The notes beneath the pieces were generated by a model. The model did no database searches. It worked only from the letters and a program-made list of their open reading frames with translations, and was not told the origin of the DNA. Below are positions 18,101 to 26,900 of a stretch of DNA of 64,000 nucleotides, one piece after another; within the stretch, counting starts at the first letter, position 1, and each line of letters opens with the position of its first letter. The stretch is from JAUWGC01 sp963753055 (GTDB lineage: Bacteria; Bacteroidota; Bacteroidia; Bacteroidales; B18-G4), in contig CAVWAP010000002.1 of the NCBI GenBank assembly GCA_963753055.1, positions 372,001 to 436,000 of the forward strand, read 5' to 3'. Position numbers and translations under genes: made by a program.

Positions 18101-21100
18101 ACCAAAACAGTTCCACCCTCAGCATCGAATTACAGTTCAATATTTTGGTATGGTGGTACAGGGACTTTTGATGATCCTACCGCCATCGCACCAATATATA
18201 CACCTGGTCCTACCGAATTAGGATTTGTTACACTGTACATGGTGGCCTATGGTATTTCCCCATGCTATAACGATACCTCTACCATGGTGCTGGAAGTTAT
18301 TGAAGGTGCCTATGCCCAGGCAGGTTCAGATGAGCACAGCTGTGTTGATGTCCCATATGACTTTGCAAACTCCTCGTTTGTCCCCTTTGCGACAAATTAC
18401 CTTTCATTACAATGGAGTGGTGGAGCAGGATCCTTTGTGAACCCGAATGTGGAAGTGCCTGTTTATATTCCAGGGCCTGGCGAATTGGGCCCGGTTACAT
18501 TAACCGTACTGGCACTTGGCGTACTCAACTGTGACTCGATTGATGAGATGATCCTTACCATCCATCCTGATTACCTGGTGCCATTCGATACGACTATCTG
18601 TTACCTGGACTCAGTCTTTGCACAGGGTGCCTGGCAGGGAGCTTCAGGCACTTTCTATGATACACTGCTTTCTGTTTGGGGATGTGACAGCGTGATACAG
18701 ACCAACCTGACTGTCAGGCCTGAAATTGATCGCGATTTTACAATTACACCAAATGATTCTGCCTGTATTGGCGAACCTGTGTTCTTTACGCAAACGGGAT
18801 CAGCTAATATCGTAAACTGGCTCTGGGACTTTGGGGATGGTGCCACATCCAGTGCCCAGGATCCGAATCATTCATATCCAACCCCGGGACCATATACGGT
18901 TACATTAACCTATACAGATGACAATGGTTGTTCTGATTTTAAGGAACATGATGTCTTTGTCTTTTATCATCCAGACGTAGACTTTAACACCAGCCAGACC
19001 TCTGCTTGTATCAATGCCCAGTTTAGCTTCATGGGTCTGAGCAACGACAATATTATATCATGGGATTGGGATCTTGGTGATGGCACAACTGCCAACACAC
19101 AAAATGTCTCACATATTTACACTACATATGGGCTGTTCCAGGTCACCCTGACAGTGACTGCAGATAATGGTTGTATTAACTCGATTACCAAACCAATGGT
19201 CGTCGCACAGCCTCCTACGGCCGACTTTGAATACTATGTGGTGCAGTGTGATACAATCCAGTTCACAGACATGTCTACTTCTCCACCAGGCTATAACCTT
19301 GTACAATGGCAATGGGACCTTGGTGATGGCAGTACTTCAAACCTGCAAAACCCATGGCATGTTTACGATACTAACGGAGTGGTATTTGTAACCCTGATTG
19401 TTTCAGCTGACAGCTCAGGCAATATATGTAATGATACAATCACCAAACCGATCACTGTCCCTGCGCGCCCGACGGTATATTTCACATGGGACCCTGAGCC
19501 CACCTGCCTTGGCAACCCCACCTCTTTCTTTGGTACTTCGGGTAACAGCATCGCAGGATGGTACTGGGACTTCGGCGATGGCAACTTTGCCACCATCCAG
19601 GAGCCTGTCCATATGTACACCTACGCCGATTCCTTCAACGTGATCCTTGCCGTTACCGATATGAATGGCTGCACCGACACGGTGATGCATACGGTGACGG
19701 TTATTGAAGGCCCTGATGTTGACTTCACGGTCAACCCTAACCCTGCCTGCCAGGATAACCAGACCAGCTTCTCAGGCATCAGCAGTGGGAACATCACTAA
19801 CTGGTCGTGGGACTTTGGCGATGGGGGAGTAGGCTTTGGCCAGAACACCACACATACTTATGCCATAACGGGCACCTTCACCGTAGTGCTGACTGTGACT
19901 GACTCTTCAGGCTGCACGAATAATATCTCATACCCGGTGTCGGTGAGCCCACCCCCGACGGCTAACTTCACTTCATCATCCCCGGCCTGCTCGGCCGATT
20001 CCATCTTCTTTTTGAACTACTCCACCACGCCCAATGGCTATATCCAGGAGTGGGAGTGGGACTTTGGCGATGGCACGATCGTGACGATACAATACCCTGG
20101 TGATCCAGACATAGCGCACCTTTACACAGGTGGCGGCACCTATACGGTGACGCTGACTGTTCTTGATAGTGACAGTTGCACGGACTTTTACAGCCAGGAT
20201 GTGGTGATCGAGTCCAGCCCTATAGCGGACTTCAACAATACGCCGGGCTGCCAGGGCGAGGCGGTAGTGTTTACGGACCTGTCCTCCCCTAACTCAGGCA
20301 GCACGATTGTAAGCTGGTTCTGGGAGTTTGACGATCCGGCCTCTGGCAGCAACACCTCTACGCAGCAGCACCCGACGCACCTATTCAGTGGCAGCGGCAC
20401 CTACGATGTGATCCTGGTGATCCACAACGTGGCAGGCTGCGCCGATACGCTCATCAAGGCAGTAGATGTGAATGAGCTGCCTGCAGTAGACTTCACGATG
20501 AGCACCGATACGGTATGTATCGATGAAGAGATAACTTTCACCAGCCTGGCCCCCACGGCCTCTAACTACCTGTGGGACTTTGGCGATGGTGGCACAAGCG
20601 TACTTAGAGACCCGGTATATGTTTATACGACTGACGGTGTTTTCACCGTCACGCTTACAGTGACTGACGGCAATAGCTGTGAGAACTCCATCAGCCATGA
20701 TGTAGTTGTTGACCCGCTTCCCTGGGCAGCCTATAGCAACAGCGCCCCAGCCTGCACGAGCACGCCGGTTTACTTTACTGACCTGTCCAGCGCCGTCTCA
20801 GGCTTTTTAACTGAGTGGCACTGGTACTTTGGTGATGGCACTGATACGATCGTCTACTACCCGGATGATCCTGATGTGCACCACAGCTATGCTACGGCAG
20901 GCGACTATACCGCCATACTGGCGGTCACCAGCTCCGCGGGCTGTGTTGACTCTATGAGCCAGGATCTGACGATCCTGCAGGGCCCGGAGGCACTGTTTGG
21001 TTATGAAGGCAGCAACTGCCAGGGATCCACCATGCAGTTCAACGACATGAGTAATGCCTTTGGCTCTACGATAGGCTCATGGCAATGGAACTTTGGTGAC

Positions 21101-23896
21101 CCGTCTTCCGGAGCCAATAACATGAGTAACCTTCAGAACCCGACCCATGTGTTTGACACGGCAGGCACCTACACGGTGACCTTGCAGGTTACCATCACCG
21201 AAGGCTGCTATGATGTTCTCACACAGGATATCACGATAGCGCCACCGCCACCGGTATACTATTACACTGACCCACCCTCGAGCTGCTTTACCGATGTGAC
21301 CTACTTCTACACTGATCCTGACTCTACGAACCTGGCAGAGGTTGCCACTTACCTGTGGGACTTTGATGATCCTGCCTCGGGAGCTAATAACCTGAGCACG
21401 CTGCAGGACCCCACGCATGTGTTTACCACACCTGGCACCTATAGTGTGACACTGACGATCACCGATATTAATGGCTGTGAGAACATGATCACCCGTCAGG
21501 TGAGCGTGACGAACAAGCCTACGGCGGACTACAGCTATGAGCTACCGTGTCTGGCAGATAGCACGCAGTTCTTTGATAGCTCGCTCTCCGGTGGTGCTCC
21601 TGTTACCGGCTGGTTCTGGGACTTTGATGACCCGGCTACCGCACCCAATAATACGAGCAACCTTCAGAACCCACGTCATATGTTCAGTGCGATGGGCACC
21701 TATACTGTGATGCTGATCGCCATGGATATCAACGGCTGTATGGACACCTCTTACAAGACGATCAATGTGAGTGACTCACCGACCTCTGCCTTCATGTTCC
21801 AGCAGGCGTGCGACCCACCGGGCACGGTGTTCTTCACCGACTCCTCGTTTATGGGCACCGGCGGGCAGGGTATCGTAGAATGGAAGTGGGAGCTGGAGCC
21901 GGGCTACTTCTCCAGTGAGGTCAACCCCCAGTATACATACAACTATACCGACAGCTGCTACCAGGTCAACCTGACGGTGACGGATGAGCATGGCTGTGAG
22001 AACACCTCCACCAGGGAGGTATGTGTGAAGGATGCCTTATCAGTAGCCTTTACGGGTAATGATGTATGTATGGGAGAAAGGAACTACTTCACCTCGAGCT
22101 ATCTACCAGGCACCGACAGCATCCTTCAGTGGAGTTGGGACTTTGGTGATGGCTCAGCGGTGCACCACACCGCGCATGATACTATCAGCCATACTTACAG
22201 CCAGGCGGGTACTTACCTGGTGACTGTCACGGGGGTGAATACAGATAACTGCGAGAGTACAATGTACCAGGATATTCATGTTAATGCCGTCCCTGAGCCT
22301 GACTTCTCAGCCAGCACTGCCAAGTGTGATGAGCCCACGGTCTTCACCGACCTGTCGGCCTCCCCGGGCACGGTCATCACGAGCTGGCAGTGGGACTTTG
22401 GCGATGGCACCTACTCTACGGCGCAGAACCCTCAGCACACTTACGGGCCGGAGGACAGCATCTACACGGTCACCTTAACGCTGACCAATGCAGCGGGCTG
22501 TGTTGACTCAATACAGCGTGAAGTAACTAAAGGCGTCTGTGTACAGGCGTTGTTTGACCTGACGAGCCAGACGGTGTGTAATGACCATGATGTATGCTTT
22601 GCAGACTACTCTTATGTCTACGCCGATGAGTACCCGTTGACCAGGTGGCAATGGGACTTTGGTGATGGCACTACAGAGACCTATACGAACTACCAGGACA
22701 GCATCTGTCATGTTTACGCCAACAATGGCATTTACCAGGTGACCCTGACTGTCACCGCGCTGGTACATGGAGTGGATAACCAGGATTCTACCAGCCGCCA
22801 GGTACAGATCGCTACCTCACCGACATCGGACTTTGCCTCGAGCAAGCCCTGTATCAACTCCAATACGTTGTTTACGGATCTGACCCAGGGGCACGGGTCT
22901 ATCATCACCTCCTGGAGCTGGAACTTTGGCGATATCAATGCTACCGGCGATACTTCCACGCTGCAGAACCCAAGCTACAGCTATGCCAACCCTGGCACAT
23001 ACACCATAGAGCTGATCACCGAGAACAACTACGGTTGTTCAGACACGCTGAGGGATGAGCTGGAGATCTTTGCCTTGCCTGAGGTAGACTTTTCATTCAA
23101 CCTGCCCTGCGCAGGCAAGGTGACTCATTTTATGGATGAGACCATTGCCGGTCAGGCAGCCTTTAACCAGTGGAGCTGGAACTTTGGCGACAGCCAGAGC
23201 ACGAGTGACACGTCAAACCAGCAGAACCCTGGCTATATCTATGGGCAGGAGGGTAACTACACGGTAGCGCTGAGGGTGACGGATGACAACACGTGTGAGG
23301 ATGTAACCAACAAGGTGATCGAGGTTTACCCGACCCCGGAGAGTGACTTCAACACCGTCAGTAATTACGGTGGTATCCAGGGGCAGGTGCTGTGTGAGAA
23401 CCTGACCTCGGGCGCAATACTGTATGCCTGGGACTTTGGCAATGGGCTGACCTCTGAGCTGGAGAGCCCGACGACGGTATATGAGGAGGACGGCACTTAT
23501 ATCATACAGCTGATCTCCACGAATGAGTACCAGTGTGCAGATACCTCTTACCAGGAGTATGATCTGATCCTGCAGGGACTGTATGTGCCCAATGCCTTTG
23601 TTCCGGAAGGGGATAACCTTGAGCTGCAGACGTTCAAGCCGGTAGGTTCAGGGCTGAAGTCCTACCTGATAGAGATCTTTGATAAATGGGGCACGCTGCT
23701 GTGGAGCTCCTCGAAGCTGGATAAGCAGGGAAGCCCAACAGAAGGCTGGGATGGCACCTACAAGGGCTCATTATTACCGGTAGGTGATTATGTATGGAGC
23801 ATCAATGCCCAGTTTGAGTCAGGCCACAGGTGGCAAGGATCAGATGTTGGTGATGGGAATACCAAGACCTATGGAACAGTTGCTTTGATCAGGTAA
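12170..23896 (+). CDS. Giant PKD-repeat surface protein 1, T9SS type B sorting domain
   Basis: The intact protein has 3908 residues. A signal peptide (MKLNAIAALLLFFAILS... to LLAEG) is followed by an unrecognised head of about 560 residues shared only with giant gene 3. Then come about 33 PKD modules, recognised by WDFGDG...H-Y-G-Y-V-L-V, interspersed with DAGSDE-C modules and one ICYLDS...CDSVIQTNLTV module. The last 105 residues (from about 3804) are the gliding-motility-associated CHU_C-type sorting domain (YVPNAFVPEGDN, IFDKWGTLLW, GWDGTYKG, PVGDYVWSI), which sends proteins through T9SS to the cell surface. Residues from 2425 form the chassis shared with genes 2-4. Giant PKD proteins of this class act as adhesins or matrix components; the target here is unknown. 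Paired cysteines in most modules suggest disulfide stabilisation. It is followed 19 bases later by gene 2. Confidence 0.9.
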   Translation: MKLNAIAALLLFFAILSQPLNLLAEGSKEIWVDKPNAQTKLHLCNDFVNQCNAGGDRTQFAVYGCNERDRLYFEVESTTERVYIGLNSDDWQNQTTSFCVYQIRALDGTIVQPEMVITEVPGDVGHIDNIGQAREGPQQLGAAAGYNAHIFYPPDSGTYYIEFDRQNASGNQIIDDWQIFLFDVTIADSVTNIVETGRLYSSGWQYYDGQDMSGWRKNSSTFYVYSADSIITSVTFEDLEGRAWIMFCNDRGCSKTGDFEEDRKSLNDAQAYVPKYPIFLNEPDSDLFPPASTTGQIIPPITMDTYCDSGVVVFNVEVDKAANLEIFLDFDDPYVDRSLPAAVVVGVNQIMWDGLDGAGVPVPNNAFVTFSVSYINGLTHLPLYDIELNEYGFRIELISPVGPVPLVYWDDSNIPNGTTNFTGCLSVPPEPGCHDWDVISYGDYNTINTWWFSASETTIPLTIQQMRSADTLVFNQVLPQIYCAGVDTLFFSVNNDPNTEEYHWSYTGTGATIIHNNPADTFIIVQMAPGATSGTVEVYGTNTNCPDPGPVASLAITIDPIPVPEIAYSPNDTVCINDTVSFFGSDTVGLTIVSWYWDFGDGGFATTQNTSHVYTSTLTDTVKLIVISDAGCTDTAEMLIWVVDPTIDFSKTPPETCVFDTVFFSGIGDVTYTEWYWDFGDGNDTIGKNVYHIYTTYDTFDVTLDVCSKQVVHQHVVHPAPLADAGSDETICERSSHDFSTSAIIPSADTYDSIRWYGGTGTFNDPTLLVPIYTPGPGELGNVTLSMIAFAKATCEDDTASMVLHIINSPEVDFIYTPSDSICVAELISFFGSATTNITDWYWDFGDGNFATVQNPTHAFAAEGLYDVTLFVTNDSSCVDSITYQLDINRLPVANIAVLPDTAICALDSVIFNGSSPTNVIAWEWDFGDGNTANVQNTTHTYPTPGTYTVRLNVLNSNSCVDTVYQQVVIDTLPVADFTINPPDTACTDETVYFSASGSANIAIWHWDFGDGTAPISGGNPNRNHVYTLPGYYTIMVVAENIYGCYDTVWRNLEVVDISISFTMTPDPSCEDFLVDFTGVGDASFTDWIWDLGDGTIDTGKIISHIYPTPGNYPISLTVCSEQLFDTLLVNPQAVNDAGSDEEVCEGYPFDFSTAVTPATVSNYSTILWSGGTGTFNDPSAELPVYTPGAGELGYITLTMIAYGIAPCYNDTSSMVLYIKDSPEPDFTYTPSDSICVDESIQFFGTSSTNILNWEWDFGDGNNANIQNPIHSYAIDGFYDVRLVVVNDSACTDTVIYQLEIHVLPVADISVLPDSVICAEEELTFNGSSIVPNIITWDWDFGDGNTATGQNVTHTYPTPGTYNVTLIVENENSCLDTTFQQIIIDSLPTADFTISPNDTSCAGETVYFDGFGSPDIVSWDWDFGDGNIATGQNVTNVFFGSGLYTITLVVANANGCLDTAIHQRMVIDVSVGFTMSPDPSCEDFLVNFNGIGDVTFTDWIWDFGDGNTDTGKFVSHTYPNPGTYPISLTVCTELELDTLIVNPQAVNDAGSDEEICEGYPFDFSTAVTPATVSNYSTILWSGGTGTFNDPTAELPVYTPGAGELGYITLTMIAYGIAPCYNDTSSMVLYIIDSPEPDFTYTPSDSICVDESIQFFGTSSTNILNWEWDFGDGNNANIQNPIHSYAIDGFYDVRLVVVNDSACTDTVIYQLEIHVLPVADISVLPDSVICAEEELTFNGSSIVPNIITWDWDFGDGNTATGQNVTHTYPNPGTYNVSLIVENENSCLDTTYQQIIIDALPTTDFTVSPNDTSCVGEEVSFFGTGSADITSWSWDFGDAGTANIQNPTHTYTTAGTYNIMLIVSNANGCLDTAFHDQVVIDLTIDFTMTPDPACENFPIAFNGTSNVPANFTQWLWDFGDGNTATGQNVTHTYTTANTYNVTLDVCSESAAYQIIVNPEAYADAGSDTATCEDVWFDLSTKTVPPSASNYSSIFWYGGTGTFDDPTAIAPIYTPGPTELGFVTLYMVAYGISPCYNDTSTMVLEVIEGAYAQAGSDEHSCVDVPYDFANSSFVPFATNYLSLQWSGGAGSFVNPNVEVPVYIPGPGELGPVTLTVLALGVLNCDSIDEMILTIHPDYLVPFDTTICYLDSVFAQGAWQGASGTFYDTLLSVWGCDSVIQTNLTVRPEIDRDFTITPNDSACIGEPVFFTQTGSANIVNWLWDFGDGATSSAQDPNHSYPTPGPYTVTLTYTDDNGCSDFKEHDVFVFYHPDVDFNTSQTSACINAQFSFMGLSNDNIISWDWDLGDGTTANTQNVSHIYTTYGLFQVTLTVTADNGCINSITKPMVVAQPPTADFEYYVVQCDTIQFTDMSTSPPGYNLVQWQWDLGDGSTSNLQNPWHVYDTNGVVFVTLIVSADSSGNICNDTITKPITVPARPTVYFTWDPEPTCLGNPTSFFGTSGNSIAGWYWDFGDGNFATIQEPVHMYTYADSFNVILAVTDMNGCTDTVMHTVTVIEGPDVDFTVNPNPACQDNQTSFSGISSGNITNWSWDFGDGGVGFGQNTTHTYAITGTFTVVLTVTDSSGCTNNISYPVSVSPPPTANFTSSSPACSADSIFFLNYSTTPNGYIQEWEWDFGDGTIVTIQYPGDPDIAHLYTGGGTYTVTLTVLDSDSCTDFYSQDVVIESSPIADFNNTPGCQGEAVVFTDLSSPNSGSTIVSWFWEFDDPASGSNTSTQQHPTHLFSGSGTYDVILVIHNVAGCADTLIKAVDVNELPAVDFTMSTDTVCIDEEITFTSLAPTASNYLWDFGDGGTSVLRDPVYVYTTDGVFTVTLTVTDGNSCENSISHDVVVDPLPWAAYSNSAPACTSTPVYFTDLSSAVSGFLTEWHWYFGDGTDTIVYYPDDPDVHHSYATAGDYTAILAVTSSAGCVDSMSQDLTILQGPEALFGYEGSNCQGSTMQFNDMSNAFGSTIGSWQWNFGDPSSGANNMSNLQNPTHVFDTAGTYTVTLQVTITEGCYDVLTQDITIAPPPPVYYYTDPPSSCFTDVTYFYTDPDSTNLAEVATYLWDFDDPASGANNLSTLQDPTHVFTTPGTYSVTLTITDINGCENMITRQVSVTNKPTADYSYELPCLADSTQFFDSSLSGGAPVTGWFWDFDDPATAPNNTSNLQNPRHMFSAMGTYTVMLIAMDINGCMDTSYKTINVSDSPTSAFMFQQACDPPGTVFFTDSSFMGTGGQGIVEWKWELEPGYFSSEVNPQYTYNYTDSCYQVNLTVTDEHGCENTSTREVCVKDALSVAFTGNDVCMGERNYFTSSYLPGTDSILQWSWDFGDGSAVHHTAHDTISHTYSQAGTYLVTVTGVNTDNCESTMYQDIHVNAVPEPDFSASTAKCDEPTVFTDLSASPGTVITSWQWDFGDGTYSTAQNPQHTYGPEDSIYTVTLTLTNAAGCVDSIQREVTKGVCVQALFDLTSQTVCNDHDVCFADYSYVYADEYPLTRWQWDFGDGTTETYTNYQDSICHVYANNGIYQVTLTVTALVHGVDNQDSTSRQVQIATSPTSDFASSKPCINSNTLFTDLTQGHGSIITSWSWNFGDINATGDTSTLQNPSYSYANPGTYTIELITENNYGCSDTLRDELEIFALPEVDFSFNLPCAGKVTHFMDETIAGQAAFNQWSWNFGDSQSTSDTSNQQNPGYIYGQEGNYTVALRVTDDNTCEDVTNKVIEVYPTPESDFNTVSNYGGIQGQVLCENLTSGAILYAWDFGNGLTSELESPTTVYEEDGTYIIQLISTNEYQCADTSYQEYDLILQGLYVPNAFVPEGDNLELQTFKPVGSGLKSYLIEIFDKWGTLLWSSSKLDKQGSPTEGWDGTYKGSLLPVGDYVWSINAQFESGHRWQGSDVGDGNTKTYGTVALIR
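15572..16232 (+). repeat. Internal duplication in giant gene 1, first copy
   Basis: The segment is nearly identical in DNA to 16805-17465, at a spacing of 1,233 bp (411 codons, in frame). It covers one DAGSDEE module, the PDFTYTPSDSICV PKD module and most of the VADISVLPDS PKD module. Flanking modules are also duplicated but more diverged, so this is a recent unequal exchange or conversion within the gene. Confidence 0.9.
16805..17465 (+). repeat. Internal duplication in giant gene 1, second copy
   Basis: This is the second copy of the 15572-16232 segment. Long runs are identical (for example around 17134 versus 15901). Differences return after the VTHTY motif at both ends. Confidence 0.9.
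19442..23896 (+). repeat. Shared chassis block, copy 1 (gene 1)
   Basis: This 4,455-bp 3' block encodes 16 PKD modules plus the sorting domain. It is nearly identical in DNA to 27489-31946 and 35609-40067, and is collinear at protein level with 43535-47989. By eye it is richer in G and C than the heads of the same genes (32 of 60 bases at 21601-21660 against 25 of 60 at 16081-16140). This copy has no frame-breaking indel. Confidence 0.95.
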
Positions 23897-23915
23897 AAAA
23901 TTGCCTTTCTGGAAG

Positions 23916-26900
23916 ATGAGAAGGTATGTTAGGATATTAAAACCTTTGATGGCACCTGCCATCATCGCAATATTTCTTTCTCTGTCAGTTAATGTTTCTG
24001 CACAGTTGATTGTGTACGATACACTGACAGCACAACAATTAGTGCAAGAAGTATTGGTTGGTTCTGGTGTTTCCGCATCCAATATTACTTATGTTGGTCA
24101 TGATAGTGCCAAAGGAGCATTTTATAACGGTAGCTCTACCCTCCTGGATTTAGATCATGGTGTGATATTGTCCTCTGGTTTTGCCAAAGAGGCAAGTGGT
24201 CCTGTTGGTTTTTTTGCAACTACCGGTAATGGGACACCCGGGGACCCTGACCTGGAAGCTTTGATTGGTAGTAATACTAATGATGCTGCTGTACTGGAGT
24301 TTGATTTTGTTCCACAAAGTGATACAATAAGGTTTAATTATGTGTTTGGTTCCGAGGAATACCCGGAATATGTTTGCAGCTCTTTTAACGATGTATTTGG
24401 TTTTTTTATATGGGGAACGAATCCTGCAACAGGACTGAACTATGGAGGCCAGAATATTGCAATAATCCCGGGCGCTGATCCTCCTCTACCTGTAGCTATC
24501 AATTCTGTAAATAATGGCTCTGTGGGTGCGTTTGGATCTCCCGGAAATTGTATTTCTTTAGAGTATGCAAGTCTTTATATTGACAACCAGGCAATCGGCG
24601 GCTTGTATATTGCTTATGATGGATTTACTGTGGTTCTGACTGCTGAACTGATTGTTATTCCATGTGAAACCTACCATATTAAACTGGCGGTTGGTGACGC
24701 CGGCGACTCCTCTTATGACTCAGGTGTTTTTCTTGAAGCAAATAGCTTTTCTGCCAAGGGATTAAATACTTCAGTCGGCTTCAGTCAGTCATCCGAGACT
24801 TTCGGCGCAACAGTAGAAGGGTGCAATAATGCCACCATCACTTTCGAGCTGGTGGATACCCAACCTGATGATTATGTCATCAATTTCACCATCATGGGAA
24901 CGGCGATCAATGGTGTTGATTATGTTACAATACCTGATTCTATTGTAATTCCTGCCGGTTCATTGTCGGATTCGATAATTATTGAGCCAATCCTTGATAC
25001 GCTGGTTGAACCAACAGAGCGTATCTATCTGCTGATGTCATATGAATCAGCCTGTAATAATGAGCTGGATACCTTGATGATAAGGATTTTTGATTACAGT
25101 ATGGATTTCGTCGGACTTGATACGCTTCATTGTGAAACGGATATTCCGGATACCTTATCTGGCTACCCTGTTGGTGGGATCTATTCAGGGAATGGTGTAA
25201 CAGGAAATATTTTTGACCCTTCACAGGCTAATTATGGATTAAATCAGGTTTCTTATACGTATTATTATTTGGATGAAACTCAGATTCCGGCTGATACTAT
25301 TTGTTCAAATATGCTTACAAAGAATGTCTGGGTCATGGCCCAGTCCGATGTGGAAGCTGGATCAGATGAATCAATATGCCAGAATGATCCGTATGATTTT
25401 TCAGGTGCAAGCACTTTACCAACCGGCCTTAATTATGATTCTCTTTTTTGGACTACAACGGGGTCTGGTACAATCAGCGACCCTACAACGTTGTTACCAA
25501 CATACTATCCATCATTGGATGAGTTGGGTGATGTGATATTTACCCTTACCGGATATAGTCCATCACCCTGTTATGATGATACTTCCCTAATGGTCCTTAC
25601 CATCGACACACTTCCTGTTGCCGGATTTACAACCACTCCACTGGATACCTGTTGTGTGGGAGAGTTGATTGCGATGGATGGCTATGCAAACTGTGTCATT
25701 AACACCTGGGCATGGGATTTTGGAGATAGCAATGTGGACACGGGCCAGAATGTAACCCATGCATATACAGCTCCGGGTGAATATACGGTGGCACTAACGG
25801 TATTTAATAATTATAACTGTATCGATACAGTCTACTATCAAAAAGTTGTGGTCGAGGTTAACATTAATTTCTCGATGACCAACAGCCCTACCTGCGTTAA
25901 CCATAATGTTGATTTTACCGGATCGGGTGATGCCAGTTTCACCGACTGGCTCTGGAACTTTGGTGATGGTAACACTGCCATTGGTAAAGTAGTAAATCAT
26001 ACTTATACGACACCAGGAACTTATTATGTCACTCTTGATGTGTGCTCGGAGCAAGTTCTGGATTCAATCATCGTTCACCCATTGCCGGTTAATGATGCAG
26101 GTTCGGATGAGGCTACCTGTGAGGACGTCTGGTTTGACTTTTCAACGTCAACCATTCCGCCTGCGGCAACAGATTATGGGTCGATATTATGGTATGGTGG
26201 TACCGGGACATTTGATGATCCAACTGCTGTGACACCAATTTACACACCAGGACCCGGGGAACTTGGACTTGTTACGCTGACAATGGTTGCGTATGGCCTT
26301 TCACCCTGTGAGAATGACACATCACAAATGACCCTGAATGTGATAGAAGGTGCCTATGCCCAGGCCGGATCGGATGAAAATACCTGCATTGATGAACCGT
26401 TCGACTTTGCTTCATCTTCCTTTGTTCCTTTTGCAACCAACTGGGATACACTATATTGGAGTGGTGGAGCAGGCTCGTTTATTGATCCAAATGTTGAAGT
26501 GCCTGTGTATATTCCTGCACCTGGAGAAGTTGGTCCGATAACATTAACCATGGTAGCCTCCGGCTTTATTGTCAACTGCGACTCGGTTGATGAGATGACC
26601 CTTACGATCAGACCCGAACACCTTACTCCTGTCGATACTACCATTTGTTACCTGGACTCTGTCCTTGCACAGGGAAACTGGCAGTTTGCCTCCGGGACAT
26701 TTTATGATACTTTGCTTTCGGTTTTTGACTGCGACAGCGTAATCCAGACCAACCTGACTGTCAGACCTGAAATTGATTATGATTTCACTACCGGACCAGG
26801 CGATTCAATTTGTGAAGGGGAGTCGATCAGTTTCTCTCAATCAGGTTCTTCGACTATAACAAGCTTCCTGTGGGACTTTGGTGATGGACAGACCTCTACA

